Source: Novosphingobium resinovorum (lineage in GTDB: Bacteria > Pseudomonadota > Alphaproteobacteria > Sphingomonadales > Sphingomonadaceae). Taken from it: a stretch of 64,000 nt of DNA. The DNA is taken from positions 62,001 to 126,000 of the forward strand of contig NZ_BSFC01000030.1 of assembly GCF_027922145.1 (NCBI RefSeq). Direction: 5' to 3'. Every line of letters begins with the position of its first letter. The first letter of the stretch is position 1. The position numbers and the translations under genes were made by a program. The notes beneath the pieces were generated by a model that saw only the letters and a program-made list of their open reading frames with translations, was not told the origin of the DNA and did no database searches. Positions 49,173-57,320 of this stretch are shown here, piece by piece.

Positions 49173-51686
49173 TCAGAACTTGATCTTAGCCTGCACGCCA
49201 GCGGTACGCAGGTCGCCGAGACCCAGCATCAGCGCCGACGTCCGCGCCGCATAAACGAAGCCCGGTGACAGCGTGTAGTTGTCAGAGATCGTCAGGGGCG
49301 TCTTGTTGTTGAAGATGTTGTTCACGAATGCCTCGAGCGAGAGGTTGCCCCGCGTGATGCCTGCGCGTGCGTTGAACAGGTGCAGGTCCGGCGTGCGAGC
49401 AAGGTTCGCCTCGTTCGACCATACGCCCGACTTGAAATTCCAGTCGCCGCGCACGAACCAGCTGCCCTTGTCCCAGCCCGAAATCTCGGTGCCGACCTGG
49501 ACGCCGACGTTGGCCGAATACTTCGAGGTGTTCTTCATCTCCTTGCCGGAATAGTCGTAGATTCCGGTCAGGGCGCTAACCGTGGAGCTGGCGAAGGCCT
49601 TGATGTCCGAGTCGTTGATCGCACCGGCGGCGTCGATGGTCAGGAACTCGGTCGGGCGCCAGGACGCTTCACCCTCGATACCGCGCAGGTTCACCGAACC
49701 CGCGTTCATCGATGCGGTGACGAAGCTGTAGCCGGTGGGCTGCGTGGCGTCGGGCGCGACGATGATGGTCGAGTTGATCTGGTTGCGCCACTGGGCGTAG
49801 TAGGCCGCGAAGGTGTAGCGCAGGGTCGATCCGATGCGACCCTTCAGACCGATCTCGTAGTTGGTGATCTTCTCGGGCTCGATGGCGAGCTGGCCACCGG
49901 CAGCGGCAGCGGCATCCTGCACGCTTTCGACCTGCGACAGGATGTTGGTGTTGAACTGCGCCGGGTTCACGCCCTTGGCCCACGATGCATAGACCATTGT
50001 GTCGGGAGTGATCTGCCAGTTGACGATGGCGCGCGGGGTGAAGTTCTTGTACTTCGCGCTCGCGAGCACGGTGCCGCCGGTGTAGAAGCCAGCCGGGATG
50101 AACGCGCTCGATGCGACGTTCACGCCGGAGGGGCGGGCGAACGCCTGCAGCTGGTCGATCTGGTAGCGGCCTTCGAAGCTGGCCGAGATCGTGTCGGTCA
50201 CGTCGTAGGTCAGGCCGAAGAACAGGCCCGTGGTCTTGTTCCGGCTGAGACCGCCGGGCGAGAGGCTGGACGCGGTCAGCGCGCCGGTGCCGCCACCCAG
50301 GCCCTGCAGCTGGTCGGCGCTGAGGTAGCTGATGCCTGCGACGCCGCGGAACGGACCCGACACGTACTGCAGGCGGCCTTCGAGCGAGAAGTCGTCGATC
50401 TTGCGTTCGATCAGGTACGGATAGTTGAAGTATCCTTCGCCGAAGATTTCGGAAGCGTCGATCGTGCCGTTGCCGTTGTAGTCGTAGCCGCTGGGCAGGG
50501 CGCTGCCGTCGTAGCTGTCAAGGTCGATGAAGGTCGTCCAGACCTCACGGTTATATCCTGCAAGCGCCGAAGCGGTCAGCCCGTCGGTAACCTCCCAGTC
50601 GAGCGTCGCGTGGGCGTGCTTCGTGCGGCGCAGCAGGCCGTAGCCCTGCACGCCTTCCGAGGGATCGACGATGCGGTTGGTGCCGATGTTGAGGAACTGG
50701 CGCACGAAGTCGGTGTTGGTGACGTTCGCGGTGACCGGGTTCGCCATCGTCGGGATGGTGCCGCAGAAATAGGGGTTCTGCACCGCAGTGCCGGCCGGCA
50801 GGCCGGTAGTGGGGTTCAGAACGCCGCGGGTGTCGCCGGTGAGGACGCAGTTCGCCTGACCCTGGACGACGGTGCTGCCGTTCGGCGCCTTGACGTCGTA
50901 GGAATAGAGGCGGGTCTGGGCGGAGGGGCCGTCCTTGTCCTCGCTCAGCATGCCGAACAGCTTGATGGTGACGTTCGACGCGGGGGTGATGGCGAGCAGG
51001 AGCGAGGCGCTCTTGGTCTGCTGGTCGCCCAGCGTCACGCCGTCCTGGTTCTTCCACGAACCGTCCCTGGAATACTGCTCGCCGTTGATGCGGAACGAGA
51101 GGAGGTCGGGGATGATCGGACCTTCGATCGAGCCGCGCAGGCGCCAGTTGTTGCGCGTGCCGAGCATGCCGAGCACTTCGCCGCCCCAGTCGTTGCCGGG
51201 CATCTTGGTCACGACGTTGATCGCGCCCGCGAAAGTGTTGCGGCCGAAGTAGGCGCTCTGCGGACCCTTGATGATCTCGACGCGCTCCGGGTTGCTGATC
51301 GCGCTGACCTGCGAGGGCGAGGACACCGCGACGCCGTCGATGAACATCGAGGTCGTGGTGGCTAGCGTGGTCGACGGCGTCATGCCGCGCATGACGACCT
51401 GCTGGAACGAGCGGTCGGCGTGGCCGGACGAGCTGTTGTTGATGTTGATGCCCGGGGTCGAGGCGGCCATGTCGGTGACCGAGACGATGCCCTTGGCGTC
51501 GAGCGTTTCGGAGGTGATCGCGGTAACGGTGACCGGAACCTTGAGGATGTCTTCCCCGGTCTTGCGTGCGGTGACGATGATGTCGCCGCCGGTGTCCTGC
51601 GCCATCGCGGGAGCCGCGGTCAGGCTTGCTGCAATAGCAATGCCAGACAAGGTGGAGGCGAACTGGAGTTTATATTTGCCGGTCAT
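49173..51686 (-). CDS. TonB-dependent outer-membrane receptor
   Basis: This 837-residue receptor has a signal peptide with cleavage near AAPAMAQ, the plug start GGDIIVTARKTGEDILKVPV, plug motif VEIIKGPQSAYFGRNTFAGAI and a barrel ending TAGVQAKIKF. ATG 51686 is chosen because GAGGGA lies six bases upstream and the signal peptide begins there; the frame is open 38 codons further without support. It is the largest of the three receptors in the window. Its upstream region (51687-52009) is full of dyads. It lies between the HyuAB cluster and the monooxygenase cluster at 52010-56332 and may import the nitrogen-containing substrate. Confidence 0.94.
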   Translation of the reverse strand: MTGKYKLQFASTLSGIAIAASLTAAPAMAQDTGGDIIVTARKTGEDILKVPVTVTAITSETLDAKGIVSVTDMAASTPGININNSSSGHADRSFQQVVMRGMTPSTTLATTTSMFIDGVAVSSPSQVSAISNPERVEIIKGPQSAYFGRNTFAGAINVVTKMPGNDWGGEVLGMLGTRNNWRLRGSIEGPIIPDLLSFRINGEQYSRDGSWKNQDGVTLGDQQTKSASLLLAITPASNVTIKLFGMLSEDKDGPSAQTRLYSYDVKAPNGSTVVQGQANCVLTGDTRGVLNPTTGLPAGTAVQNPYFCGTIPTMANPVTANVTNTDFVRQFLNIGTNRIVDPSEGVQGYGLLRRTKHAHATLDWEVTDGLTASALAGYNREVWTTFIDLDSYDGSALPSGYDYNGNGTIDASEIFGEGYFNYPYLIERKIDDFSLEGRLQYVSGPFRGVAGISYLSADQLQGLGGGTGALTASSLSPGGLSRNKTTGLFFGLTYDVTDTISASFEGRYQIDQLQAFARPSGVNVASSAFIPAGFYTGGTVLASAKYKNFTPRAIVNWQITPDTMVYASWAKGVNPAQFNTNILSQVESVQDAAAAAGGQLAIEPEKITNYEIGLKGRIGSTLRYTFAAYYAQWRNQINSTIIVAPDATQPTGYSFVTASMNAGSVNLRGIEGEASWRPTEFLTIDAAGAINDSDIKAFASSTVSALTGIYDYSGKEMKNTSKYSANVGVQVGTEISGWDKGSWFVRGDWNFKSGVWSNEANLARTPDLHLFNARAGITRGNLSLEAFVNNIFNNKTPLTISDNYTLSPGFVYAARTSALMLGLGDLRTAGVQAKIKF

Positions 51687-51794
51687 TTCGTCCCTCAATG
51701 TTAAAGGCGTGCTTGCGACGCCAATTGTTGTCACGTTCCCTGCGTATCTGCGAATTTCACTGCCATTGGTTTTTGTAATGATACTATGCGCATT

Positions 51795-51810
51795 CTGCAC
51801 TGACGTGCAG
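51795..51810. promoter_or_regulatory. CTGCAC-N4-GTGCAG dyad upstream of TonB receptor
   Basis: CTGCACTGACGTGCAG has perfect six-base arms with a four-base spacer, 109 bases before the receptor start. The plan is that of a dimer-bound repressor or activator site. Confidence 0.5.
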
Positions 51811-51855
51811 CATCGGAAGCGAGTAAGCTATTGGCCATCCCGTCGGCCCGATGGT

Positions 51856-51902
51856 GATAAAATTTCAATTTGCGATTCTGCGTGAATCAAGAAATTTTTA
51901 TC
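51856..51902. repeat. AT-rich nested hairpin upstream of TonB receptor
   Basis: GATAAAATTTC (51856-51866) pairs with GAAATTTTTATC (51891-51902) apart from one extra base, and GATTC/GAATC (51874-51878, 51884-51888) form an inner stem. It stands out in a high-GC window and may be a regulatory binding region or mRNA leader structure. Confidence 0.5.
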
Positions 51903-51956
51903 GCCGTAAGAATTCCCTTAACTCGCGCTCTATTGAAGAGGCTCGTGCCCTTTGTT

Positions 51957-51988
51957 CGCCTGTCGGATGCAACGGCGTCCGACAGGCG
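51957..51988 (-). terminator. Stem-loop after the periplasmic hydrolase gene
   Basis: CGCCTGTCGGA and TCCGACAGGCG are perfect 11-base arms with a ten-base loop, 22 bases after the stop codon at 52010. The T-run is missing, so it ends transcription weakly or only protects the mRNA end. The remaining bases of 51687-52009 show no gene. Confidence 0.6.
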
Positions 51989-52009
51989 CATTCATCACCG
52001 CACAGCGAC

Positions 52010-52969
52010 TTACGCGAGCCAGGCTTCGAGGTCGCGGGTGAACTTCTGCGGCTTTTCCCACATCGGAAAATGGCCGAGGTCGGGGTATTGGATCAGCGTC
52101 ACCGGCGCGTTGGTGAAGCGCTTCACGGAGGCATCGGCGCTTTGCGAGATCACGTCGTCGTAGCTGCACCACTGCAGCAGCACCGGCACGTGGACGGTTT
52201 CGGCCACGGCGCCGACGTCCGACGTCTTGAACGCCTTGACGTTCGCCTGGATGTATTGCGCCTGCCGGTCGAGCGCGCCGGGCAGGTTGTTCATCTCGGT
52301 GATCTGGTCGACCATGCGGTCGGTCGGCTGGAAGCCGGGCGGGGTGGTATCCTCCAGCATGGCGCGCCAGAACCAGTGCGGGCGCCAGTTCGGCAGCACC
52401 GCCTTGAATACCGGCAAGCTCCAGCTCAGGCGCCAGTTGACCTTGCGGGTCTGGCTGGGGCGCTCCAGCGGCAGCATGGAGAACGCCATCGCCGTCACGT
52501 GGCCGGGATAGGCGCGGTTGTATTCCAGCCCGACGTTGGAGCCGTTCGACGTCGCGACAAGCGCGAACTTGTCGTAGCCGAGCTTCGTCAGCAGCCCGTT
52601 CATGAGTTCGGCCGAACGCGGCGTCGAATAGACCCCGGAAGGATCGGGCGCGGTCAGGCCGTAAGGCGACCAGTCGAAGCGCACGACGCGGTACTTGTCC
52701 TTGAGGATCGCGGCGACGTCGTCCCACTCGTGCAGGTTGACGATCGAGCCGTGGAGCAGGACGATCACCGGGGCGCCGACCGGGCCTTCCTCGCGCACAT
52801 GCAGGCGCACGCCGTCGATGGTGACGAAGCGCGAGGGGCCGTCGGCCCAGCGCTTTTCCAGCTGCGCACGGTCGGTCTCGCCCGCTCCGGCGCGCAAGGC
52901 CAGAACGGTGCCGCCGCCGACGAGGACGACTGCGCCCAGCGTGGCGAGTGCGATGCGGCCGATCTTCAT
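52010..52969 (-). CDS. Membrane-anchored or exported alpha/beta hydrolase (serine type)
   Basis: This 319-residue hydrolase begins with MKIGRIALATLGAVVLVGGG then TVLALRAG, a signal anchor, so the enzyme faces the periplasm. Its fold has HGSIVNLHEWD as oxyanion region, the serine elbow ALVATSNGSNVGL and the catalytic His in PDLGHFPMWEKP. It is thus an ordinary serine hydrolase, unlike the four GxHTG proteins. It is paralogous to the exported enzyme at 61928. Its start overlaps the stop of the luciferase-like gene by four bases. It may cleave the incoming substrate outside the cytoplasm. Confidence 0.87.
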   Translation of the reverse strand: MKIGRIALATLGAVVLVGGGTVLALRAGAGETDRAQLEKRWADGPSRFVTIDGVRLHVREEGPVGAPVIVLLHGSIVNLHEWDDVAAILKDKYRVVRFDWSPYGLTAPDPSGVYSTPRSAELMNGLLTKLGYDKFALVATSNGSNVGLEYNRAYPGHVTAMAFSMLPLERPSQTRKVNWRLSWSLPVFKAVLPNWRPHWFWRAMLEDTTPPGFQPTDRMVDQITEMNNLPGALDRQAQYIQANVKAFKTSDVGAVAETVHVPVLLQWCSYDDVISQSADASVKRFTNAPVTLIQYPDLGHFPMWEKPQKFTRDLEAWLA

Positions 52970-54195
52970 GCCGTCACCGCTTCGCGCGCGGGCAGGCCCA
53001 GCGTTTCGCGCAGGGTGGCGCCGGGATAGTCGGTGCGCAGGCGGCCGCGCGCCTGCAGGATCGGCACGACCTGACCGACGAAGTCTTCAAGACCCCCCGG
53101 CATGTAGCTGGGCTGCAGGGTGAAGCCGTCGCAGGCGCCCGCGTCGCGCCACTCGATCATCATGTCGGCCATCTGCTCGGGCGTGCCGATGAACACGTTG
53201 TGGCCGCGCGGGTGGCGCATGAAGTTGGCGGCGAACTCGCCCAGCGGCGTGCCCTTCTCGGCGCCCGGCACGATCGAGCGGGCGACGTCGCCCTGCGGCA
53301 GCAGGGTCTTCGCGAGAATCTCGTCGACCGGGATCTGGCCGAGCGGATCGAAGCCGGTCAGGTCGCAGCACAGCGATTCCGACAGATACTCGATCGCCAG
53401 CGCATCGTCGGCAAGGTCGAGGGTCGCGGTATGCTCGGCGCGGGCTTCCTCCTCGGTGCCGCCGAGCACGCAGGACAGGCCCGGCATGATACGCACGCCG
53501 TCAGGGCTGCGGCCGACGCCCGCCACGCGGCTGCGCAGGTCGGTGCGGAAATCGACACCCGCCTGGATCGTGGCGGCGGGGCAGAAGATCGCTTCGGCCG
53601 TGCGCGCGGCGAAGTCGCGGCCGTCGGGCGACTGGCCTGCCTGCACCAGCACCGGGCGGCCTTGCGGCAGTTCCGGCCCTTCGCGGTCCATTTCGGCCCA
53701 CAGTTCGCAGGCGCGGGCGACGACTTCGACGGCGTTGCGATAGCGCGCGTCCTTGGGCGGCAGTTCGGTCTCGCCGAAGTTGGGCGCGGTGTCGGGGTGC
53801 GCGGTGGTGACGATGTTCCAGCCCGAACGGCCGCCGGTGATGCGCTCCATCGTGCCAAAGCGCTCGGCCAGCATCTCAGGGCTGTTGTATGTGGTGGAGA
53901 CGGTGGCGACGAGGCCGATGTGCTTCGTCACCGCCGCCATCGCCGTCAGCAGCGTGACGGGATCGAGCGTCGGCATCGCAAGGCGTTCGGGGGCGCGGCC
54001 ACCGGCGCCGCGCGATTGCAGCTGGTCGCCGAAGACGATCGCGTCGAAGCGGCCCTGTTCGGCCAGCTGCGCGACGCGGGTGTAGTAGTCCATGTGGAAC
54101 ACGCCCTCGGGCCGGGCGCGCTCATGCTTCCAGCCGGTCGGGAAGAAGCCGATGCCCTGCAGGAAGGCCCAAAGATGAATCTGGTTTTGCATCAT
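52966..54195 (-). CDS. NtaA/SnaA/DszA-type FMN monooxygenase
   Basis: This 409-residue luciferase-like monooxygenase is of the nitrilotriacetate/dibenzothiophene-sulfone branch: IHLWAFLQGIGFFPTGWKH, FDAIVFGDQL, ERITGGRSGWNIVTTAHPD, APNFGE, and GRPVLVQAGQSPDGRDFAAR are all typical. These two-component enzymes use FMNH2 to cleave C-N or C-S bonds. ATG 54195 overlaps the preceding stop (ATGA). The gene before it encodes a shorter protein with luciferase-like features, so the two may form a heterodimer. C-N bond cleavage would agree with the amidases around. The reduced flavin source could be the reductase at 9423. Confidence 0.9.
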   Translation of the reverse strand: MMQNQIHLWAFLQGIGFFPTGWKHERARPEGVFHMDYYTRVAQLAEQGRFDAIVFGDQLQSRGAGGRAPERLAMPTLDPVTLLTAMAAVTKHIGLVATVSTTYNSPEMLAERFGTMERITGGRSGWNIVTTAHPDTAPNFGETELPPKDARYRNAVEVVARACELWAEMDREGPELPQGRPVLVQAGQSPDGRDFAARTAEAIFCPAATIQAGVDFRTDLRSRVAGVGRSPDGVRIMPGLSCVLGGTEEEARAEHTATLDLADDALAIEYLSESLCCDLTGFDPLGQIPVDEILAKTLLPQGDVARSIVPGAEKGTPLGEFAANFMRHPRGHNVFIGTPEQMADMMIEWRDAGACDGFTLQPSYMPGGLEDFVGQVVPILQARGRLRTDYPGATLRETLGLPAREAVTA

Positions 54196-55034
54196 GCGAT
54201 CTCCGGGATCACGGCGCCGCCGGGCTGGTTGGAGGCGGTGGAAGGGATGGGCAGGCCAAGCCGCGCGCGCAGGTCTCCGGCCGGGCGAGGTGCCAGCAGG
54301 GAGGCAAGACGCGCGCCGATCTGCGGCAGCTGCGTCAGGGCATCGTTCAGGGTGAAGTGTGCGCCGTCGATCTCGCGCGCCTCGAAGCGTTCGGCCAGCA
54401 TCGCGGCGTCGGCATCGGCGCCGACCTTGATCAGCCGCTTGGTCGCCTGCGGGGCGGCGGTGCCGTCGGACACCAGCGCGATGTCTGCATCGTCGATGGC
54501 GATCGGATCGTCGCCGTCCACCACCAGCAGCGGATGGCCGAGTGGCGGGCGCATCGCGTTGACGGGACCTGCGACCTTGAAGAACGCGCCCTTGTAGTTC
54601 GATGCCTTGACCTTCGATGCGTCGAGGTAGCGGCCGCTTGTCTTGTCGAGGATCAGCGTGTCGCTGCCCCAGCCGTCCCACAACGCGCGGGCGGCGCCGA
54701 CCATGTCTTCGGCCATGCCCTCGGGCGCGCCTTCGGGGACGACCGACCAGCCGGTGCGCCCGGCGGCGAGAAAGTCCACTGCCGACAGCGCGCGGGCGAC
54801 GTGGAAGGGGTGCGCCTTCGATGCGGGCACGGTGGCGACCACGCCCAGCGTCGAGGTCATCGGTGCGGCCCAGGCGACGAGCACTTGCGCGTCGAACGGA
54901 CGCTCGCCCGAACGGCCGAGCATGAGGAGGTCGAACCCGGCCGCTTCGGCGGCCTGCAGCACGGCGCGGGCATGGCCGGGTACGGCGAAGGCCGGTTCGG
55001 CCACGGAGGCGGAAAGGATGAAAGGTCTGGTCAT
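54192..55034 (-). CDS. Short luciferase-like protein, possible partner subunit
   Basis: This 280-residue protein begins like a luciferase-like monooxygenase (AVLQAAEAAGFDLLMLGRSG, STLGVVATVPASKAHPFHVA, ALSAVDFLAAGRTGWSVVPE), but the second half of the barrel is shortened and unusual, about 100-130 residues below the normal length. Key flavin-binding places appear altered. It lies between the M24 protein and the full-length monooxygenase with four-base overlaps on both sides. It resembles the luciferase beta-subunit situation, where a non-catalytic homologue stabilises the active one, and may act so here. This is inference. Confidence 0.7.
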   Translation of the reverse strand: MTRPFILSASVAEPAFAVPGHARAVLQAAEAAGFDLLMLGRSGERPFDAQVLVAWAAPMTSTLGVVATVPASKAHPFHVARALSAVDFLAAGRTGWSVVPEGAPEGMAEDMVGAARALWDGWGSDTLILDKTSGRYLDASKVKASNYKGAFFKVAGPVNAMRPPLGHPLLVVDGDDPIAIDDADIALVSDGTAAPQATKRLIKVGADADAAMLAERFEAREIDGAHFTLNDALTQLPQIGARLASLLAPRPAGDLRARLGLPIPSTASNQPGGAVIPEIA

Positions 55035-56332
55035 ACGATGATCACCGGGTCGTGGAGAGGATGGATGGGTTCGCAGCCGGTCTCGGTAATGCGCACGAGG
55101 TCTTCGCAGTGGGCCGAGCCGCCGATGCCGGTATCCAGCGTCGGGCAGTCGACCGAGAGGATCATGCCGGGCTCGATGACGATGTCGGGCTTGCGCCAGA
55201 AACCGCCGTGGACTTCGCCGGGCTCGTCGGTGTGGGCAAGGCCGACGCTATGCGGGCCGAAGCCGATCGCGGCCTCGTACCCGGCGGCGCGGATCGCGGT
55301 CTCGCCGATCGCGGTGATCTCGGAATAGCGCAGGCCCGGGCGCAGCTTCTCGCGCACGGCTTGCCAGCCGAAGGCGGCGGCCTCGGCGGCGCGGCGCGCC
55401 TCGCGCGTCGGCTCGCCGATGAAGACGGTGCGCGCGAAGTCGCCATGGTAGCCGAGGAACTGGCTGACCCCGTCGAGCATCAGCGTCTGCCCGTCCTCGA
55501 CCTGAAGGCGCGAGAGGTCGGAGGAGACGCGGTCGACGTTGAGGAACAGCGCGGTGTTGCCGCGCGCCGCGCACTCCATGCGATAGAGCGCCTGAAGCTC
55601 GACGTGCGTGGCGCCCGCGCGGATGGCATGGCCGACCGCATTGAGCGCATCGACGTTGGAGCGCGCCGCGCGCGCCATCAGCGCATGTTCCAGCGGCGAC
55701 TTCACGAGGCGGATCTCGCGCAGGATGTTGTCGGCCTGGACCATCGCGCCGGGATGGTCGTGACGCTCAGCGACTTCGGCGATGACGGTGTGGTCGAAGC
55801 CGATCCGGCCCTGCCAGAGTCCCAGGCCCTTCATGGCCGCGACGATCGCGCCGCCCGCGTCGCTGCGTGCGGTCATGGCGCCGCTGAGGGTCGCGCTGAC
55901 GGCCGCCCGGTGCCGTTCGGTGCCGCTGAGTGCCGCTGAGTGCCGTTCCGGAAGGACAGTAGAGAAGGGCACTTCGAGCGCGGTCTCGTCGCCCTCGTCG
56001 CCCATGTGGGTATAGAGCCAGACGGCGACGTCGCTGCGGTTGCGCCCGTCCGCCCAGCTATAATGATGCAGGAAGCGGCTGGTCACGAGGCCCGGATTCT
56101 CCGGCCTTTCGCGCGCGATCAGGGCGAAAGTGCCCGGCGGCTGCCCGGCGCGGGTGCGTCCGATCTGCGGCCAGTGACCCAGCGCGTGAAACACGTTGAT
56201 CGGGTCGCCCAGCACCAGCCCGGCCAGATCGTGCTGCTCCATGACGGCGAGCGCGCGCGCCAGGTTCATCGGCCCTTCGCGCTCGAGCGCCGCGAGTAAC
56301 GCGCCATCGTCGGGGAGGAGTGTCGTGTCCAT
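55031..56332 (-). CDS. M24-family (creatinase/prolidase-like) protein
   Basis: This 433-residue protein has a creatinase N-terminal domain and a pita-bread M24 domain. Metal ligands in the second half: Asp in LMLDGVSQFLG, Asp in YHGDFARTVF, His in GPHSVGLAHT, then MILSVDCP where a Glu is usual (Asp here), and Glu in AHCEDLVRIT. The family includes metal-dependent prolidases and metal-free creatinase, which makes sarcosine and urea. It is first in the minus-strand run M24, short luciferase-like, monooxygenase, periplasmic hydrolase. Part of the coding region (55911-55950) is a 10-bp tandem repeat. A role in C-N cleavage of the pathway compound is likely. Confidence 0.87.
   Translation of the reverse strand: MDTTLLPDDGALLAALEREGPMNLARALAVMEQHDLAGLVLGDPINVFHALGHWPQIGRTRAGQPPGTFALIARERPENPGLVTSRFLHHYSWADGRNRSDVAVWLYTHMGDEGDETALEVPFSTVLPERHSAALSGTERHRAAVSATLSGAMTARSDAGGAIVAAMKGLGLWQGRIGFDHTVIAEVAERHDHPGAMVQADNILREIRLVKSPLEHALMARAARSNVDALNAVGHAIRAGATHVELQALYRMECAARGNTALFLNVDRVSSDLSRLQVEDGQTLMLDGVSQFLGYHGDFARTVFIGEPTREARRAAEAAAFGWQAVREKLRPGLRYSEITAIGETAIRAAGYEAAIGFGPHSVGLAHTDEPGEVHGGFWRKPDIVIEPGMILSVDCPTLDTGIGGSAHCEDLVRITETGCEPIHPLHDPVIIV
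55911..55950. repeat. Four-copy 10-bp tandem repeat inside the M24 gene
   Basis: TGCCGTTCGG, TGCCGCTGAG, TGCCGCTGAG and TGCCGTTCCG follow one another. They encode part of LPERHSAALSGTERHRAAV around residues 128-141. The unit is not a multiple of three, so gain or loss of a unit would shift the frame. Confidence 0.8.
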
Positions 56333-56375
56333 GCTGCAATATGAACACGACCGGGCGCGGTTCGCGCTCAGTGCT

Positions 56376-56404
56376 AAAGTTTTATTCGCTAGCCGATAAA
56401 CTTT
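56376..56404. promoter_or_regulatory. 29-bp near-palindrome between divergent M24 and GxHTG genes
   Basis: AAAGTTT and AAACTTT (56376-56382, 56398-56404) flank TAT-N2-GCTAGC-N2-ATA. On the minus strand it reads TTTATCGGCTAGCG, which matches TTTATCGGCTGGTG at 43832-43845 in 12 of 14 bases. It lies between the start codons at 56332 and 56451 and can serve both directions. Confidence 0.6.
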
Positions 56405-56450
56405 CTCTTCATGTCACGGCTTGGCGAGCGACTGGGATAGCCTGCCTCTC

Positions 56451-57320
56451 ATGAACCCGACTGACAAGAACCCATTTGCGCAGATCGAGCGCGCTTTCGT
56501 GCGGCTCGACGAGGGCCAGCTTCACTTGCGACGCCTTCCGGCCGCAGAGCCGGGGCACACGCCGCTGCTGCTGTTCCACGCCTCGCCTGCCTCTTCTTGG
56601 TTCCTGCAGGACTTCATGCTCGCCCTGCGCGCGGCAGGCCGGCTGGGCGAGATCGTCGCGCCCGACACGCTGGGCAACGGCGATTCGCCGCCGCCCGCCC
56701 CGGCCGAGCCCGACATTGCCTACTTCGCCGATTCGATGGAACGGCTTTGCACCGCGCTCGGCTTCGACGCGGTGGACGCCTATGGCACCCACACCGGCGC
56801 GCGCATCGCCTGCGAGCTGGCGGCGGGCCATGAAGGCCGCGTGCGCCGCCTCGTCCTCGACGGCATCACCGAATACGAGGACGAACTGCGGGACGCCGTC
56901 GTCGCCAACTATGCACCTGTGGTGGAGCCCGACGAATACGGCCGCCATCTGATCTGGGCCTTCAACTTCTGCCGCGACCAGGCGCTGTTCTTCCCGCACT
57001 TCATGAAGGACGCCGAGCACCGCCTCGCCGTGCCGATGCCGCCGCCGCAGATCCTGCATCGGATCACGCTCGACGTGCTCAAGGCGCTGGATACCTACCC
57101 CAAACCCTATATCGCCGCGTTCCGCTACCGCGCGTTCGAGCGCATGGCGCGGATCGCCGCGCCGACGCTGCTGCTCAAGCCGGAAACCGAACTGGCCCTG
57201 CTCAACGCCTCGGTGAAGACCGCGCTCGGCCTGCTGGCCGATGGGCATGAGGCATCCACCGGCGGCTCGGCGCAGGCCAAGGCGGACGTGATCGCGCAAT
57301 TCCTCGCAGCCGGAGCATGA
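56451..57320 (+). CDS. Alpha/beta-hydrolase-fold protein with GTHTG elbow
   Basis: This 289-residue protein is the most divergent of the four GxHTG proteins: FHASPASSWFLQDF in the oxyanion region, APDTLGNGDSPPP, and the elbow VDAYGTHTGARIAC with His at the nucleophile place. Unlike the others it has a His near the C-terminus (LADGHEASTGG), which may occupy the usual catalytic His position. ATG 56451 is used, but a TTG at 56421 is also possible because no clear ribosome site is present. It overlaps the transporter gene by four bases and starts a plus-strand run of five or six genes. Confidence 0.85.
   Translation: MNPTDKNPFAQIERAFVRLDEGQLHLRRLPAAEPGHTPLLLFHASPASSWFLQDFMLALRAAGRLGEIVAPDTLGNGDSPPPAPAEPDIAYFADSMERLCTALGFDAVDAYGTHTGARIACELAAGHEGRVRRLVLDGITEYEDELRDAVVANYAPVVEPDEYGRHLIWAFNFCRDQALFFPHFMKDAEHRLAVPMPPPQILHRITLDVLKALDTYPKPYIAAFRYRAFERMARIAAPTLLLKPETELALLNASVKTALGLLADGHEASTGGSAQAKADVIAQFLAAGA

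Noticed and set aside
43835..51866. A fourth copy of the ATCGGCTGGTG motif near 51850
   Set aside because: CCGATGGTGATAAAATT shares only a few bases with the motif in either orientation and cannot be told from chance.
44293..56332. A complete creatinine degradation pathway
   Set aside because: HyuAB, a carbamoylsarcosine-amidase-like protein and an M24 creatinase-like protein are present, but no creatinine deaminase or sarcosine oxidase is seen, and TonB receptors and P450s would not be needed for creatinine.
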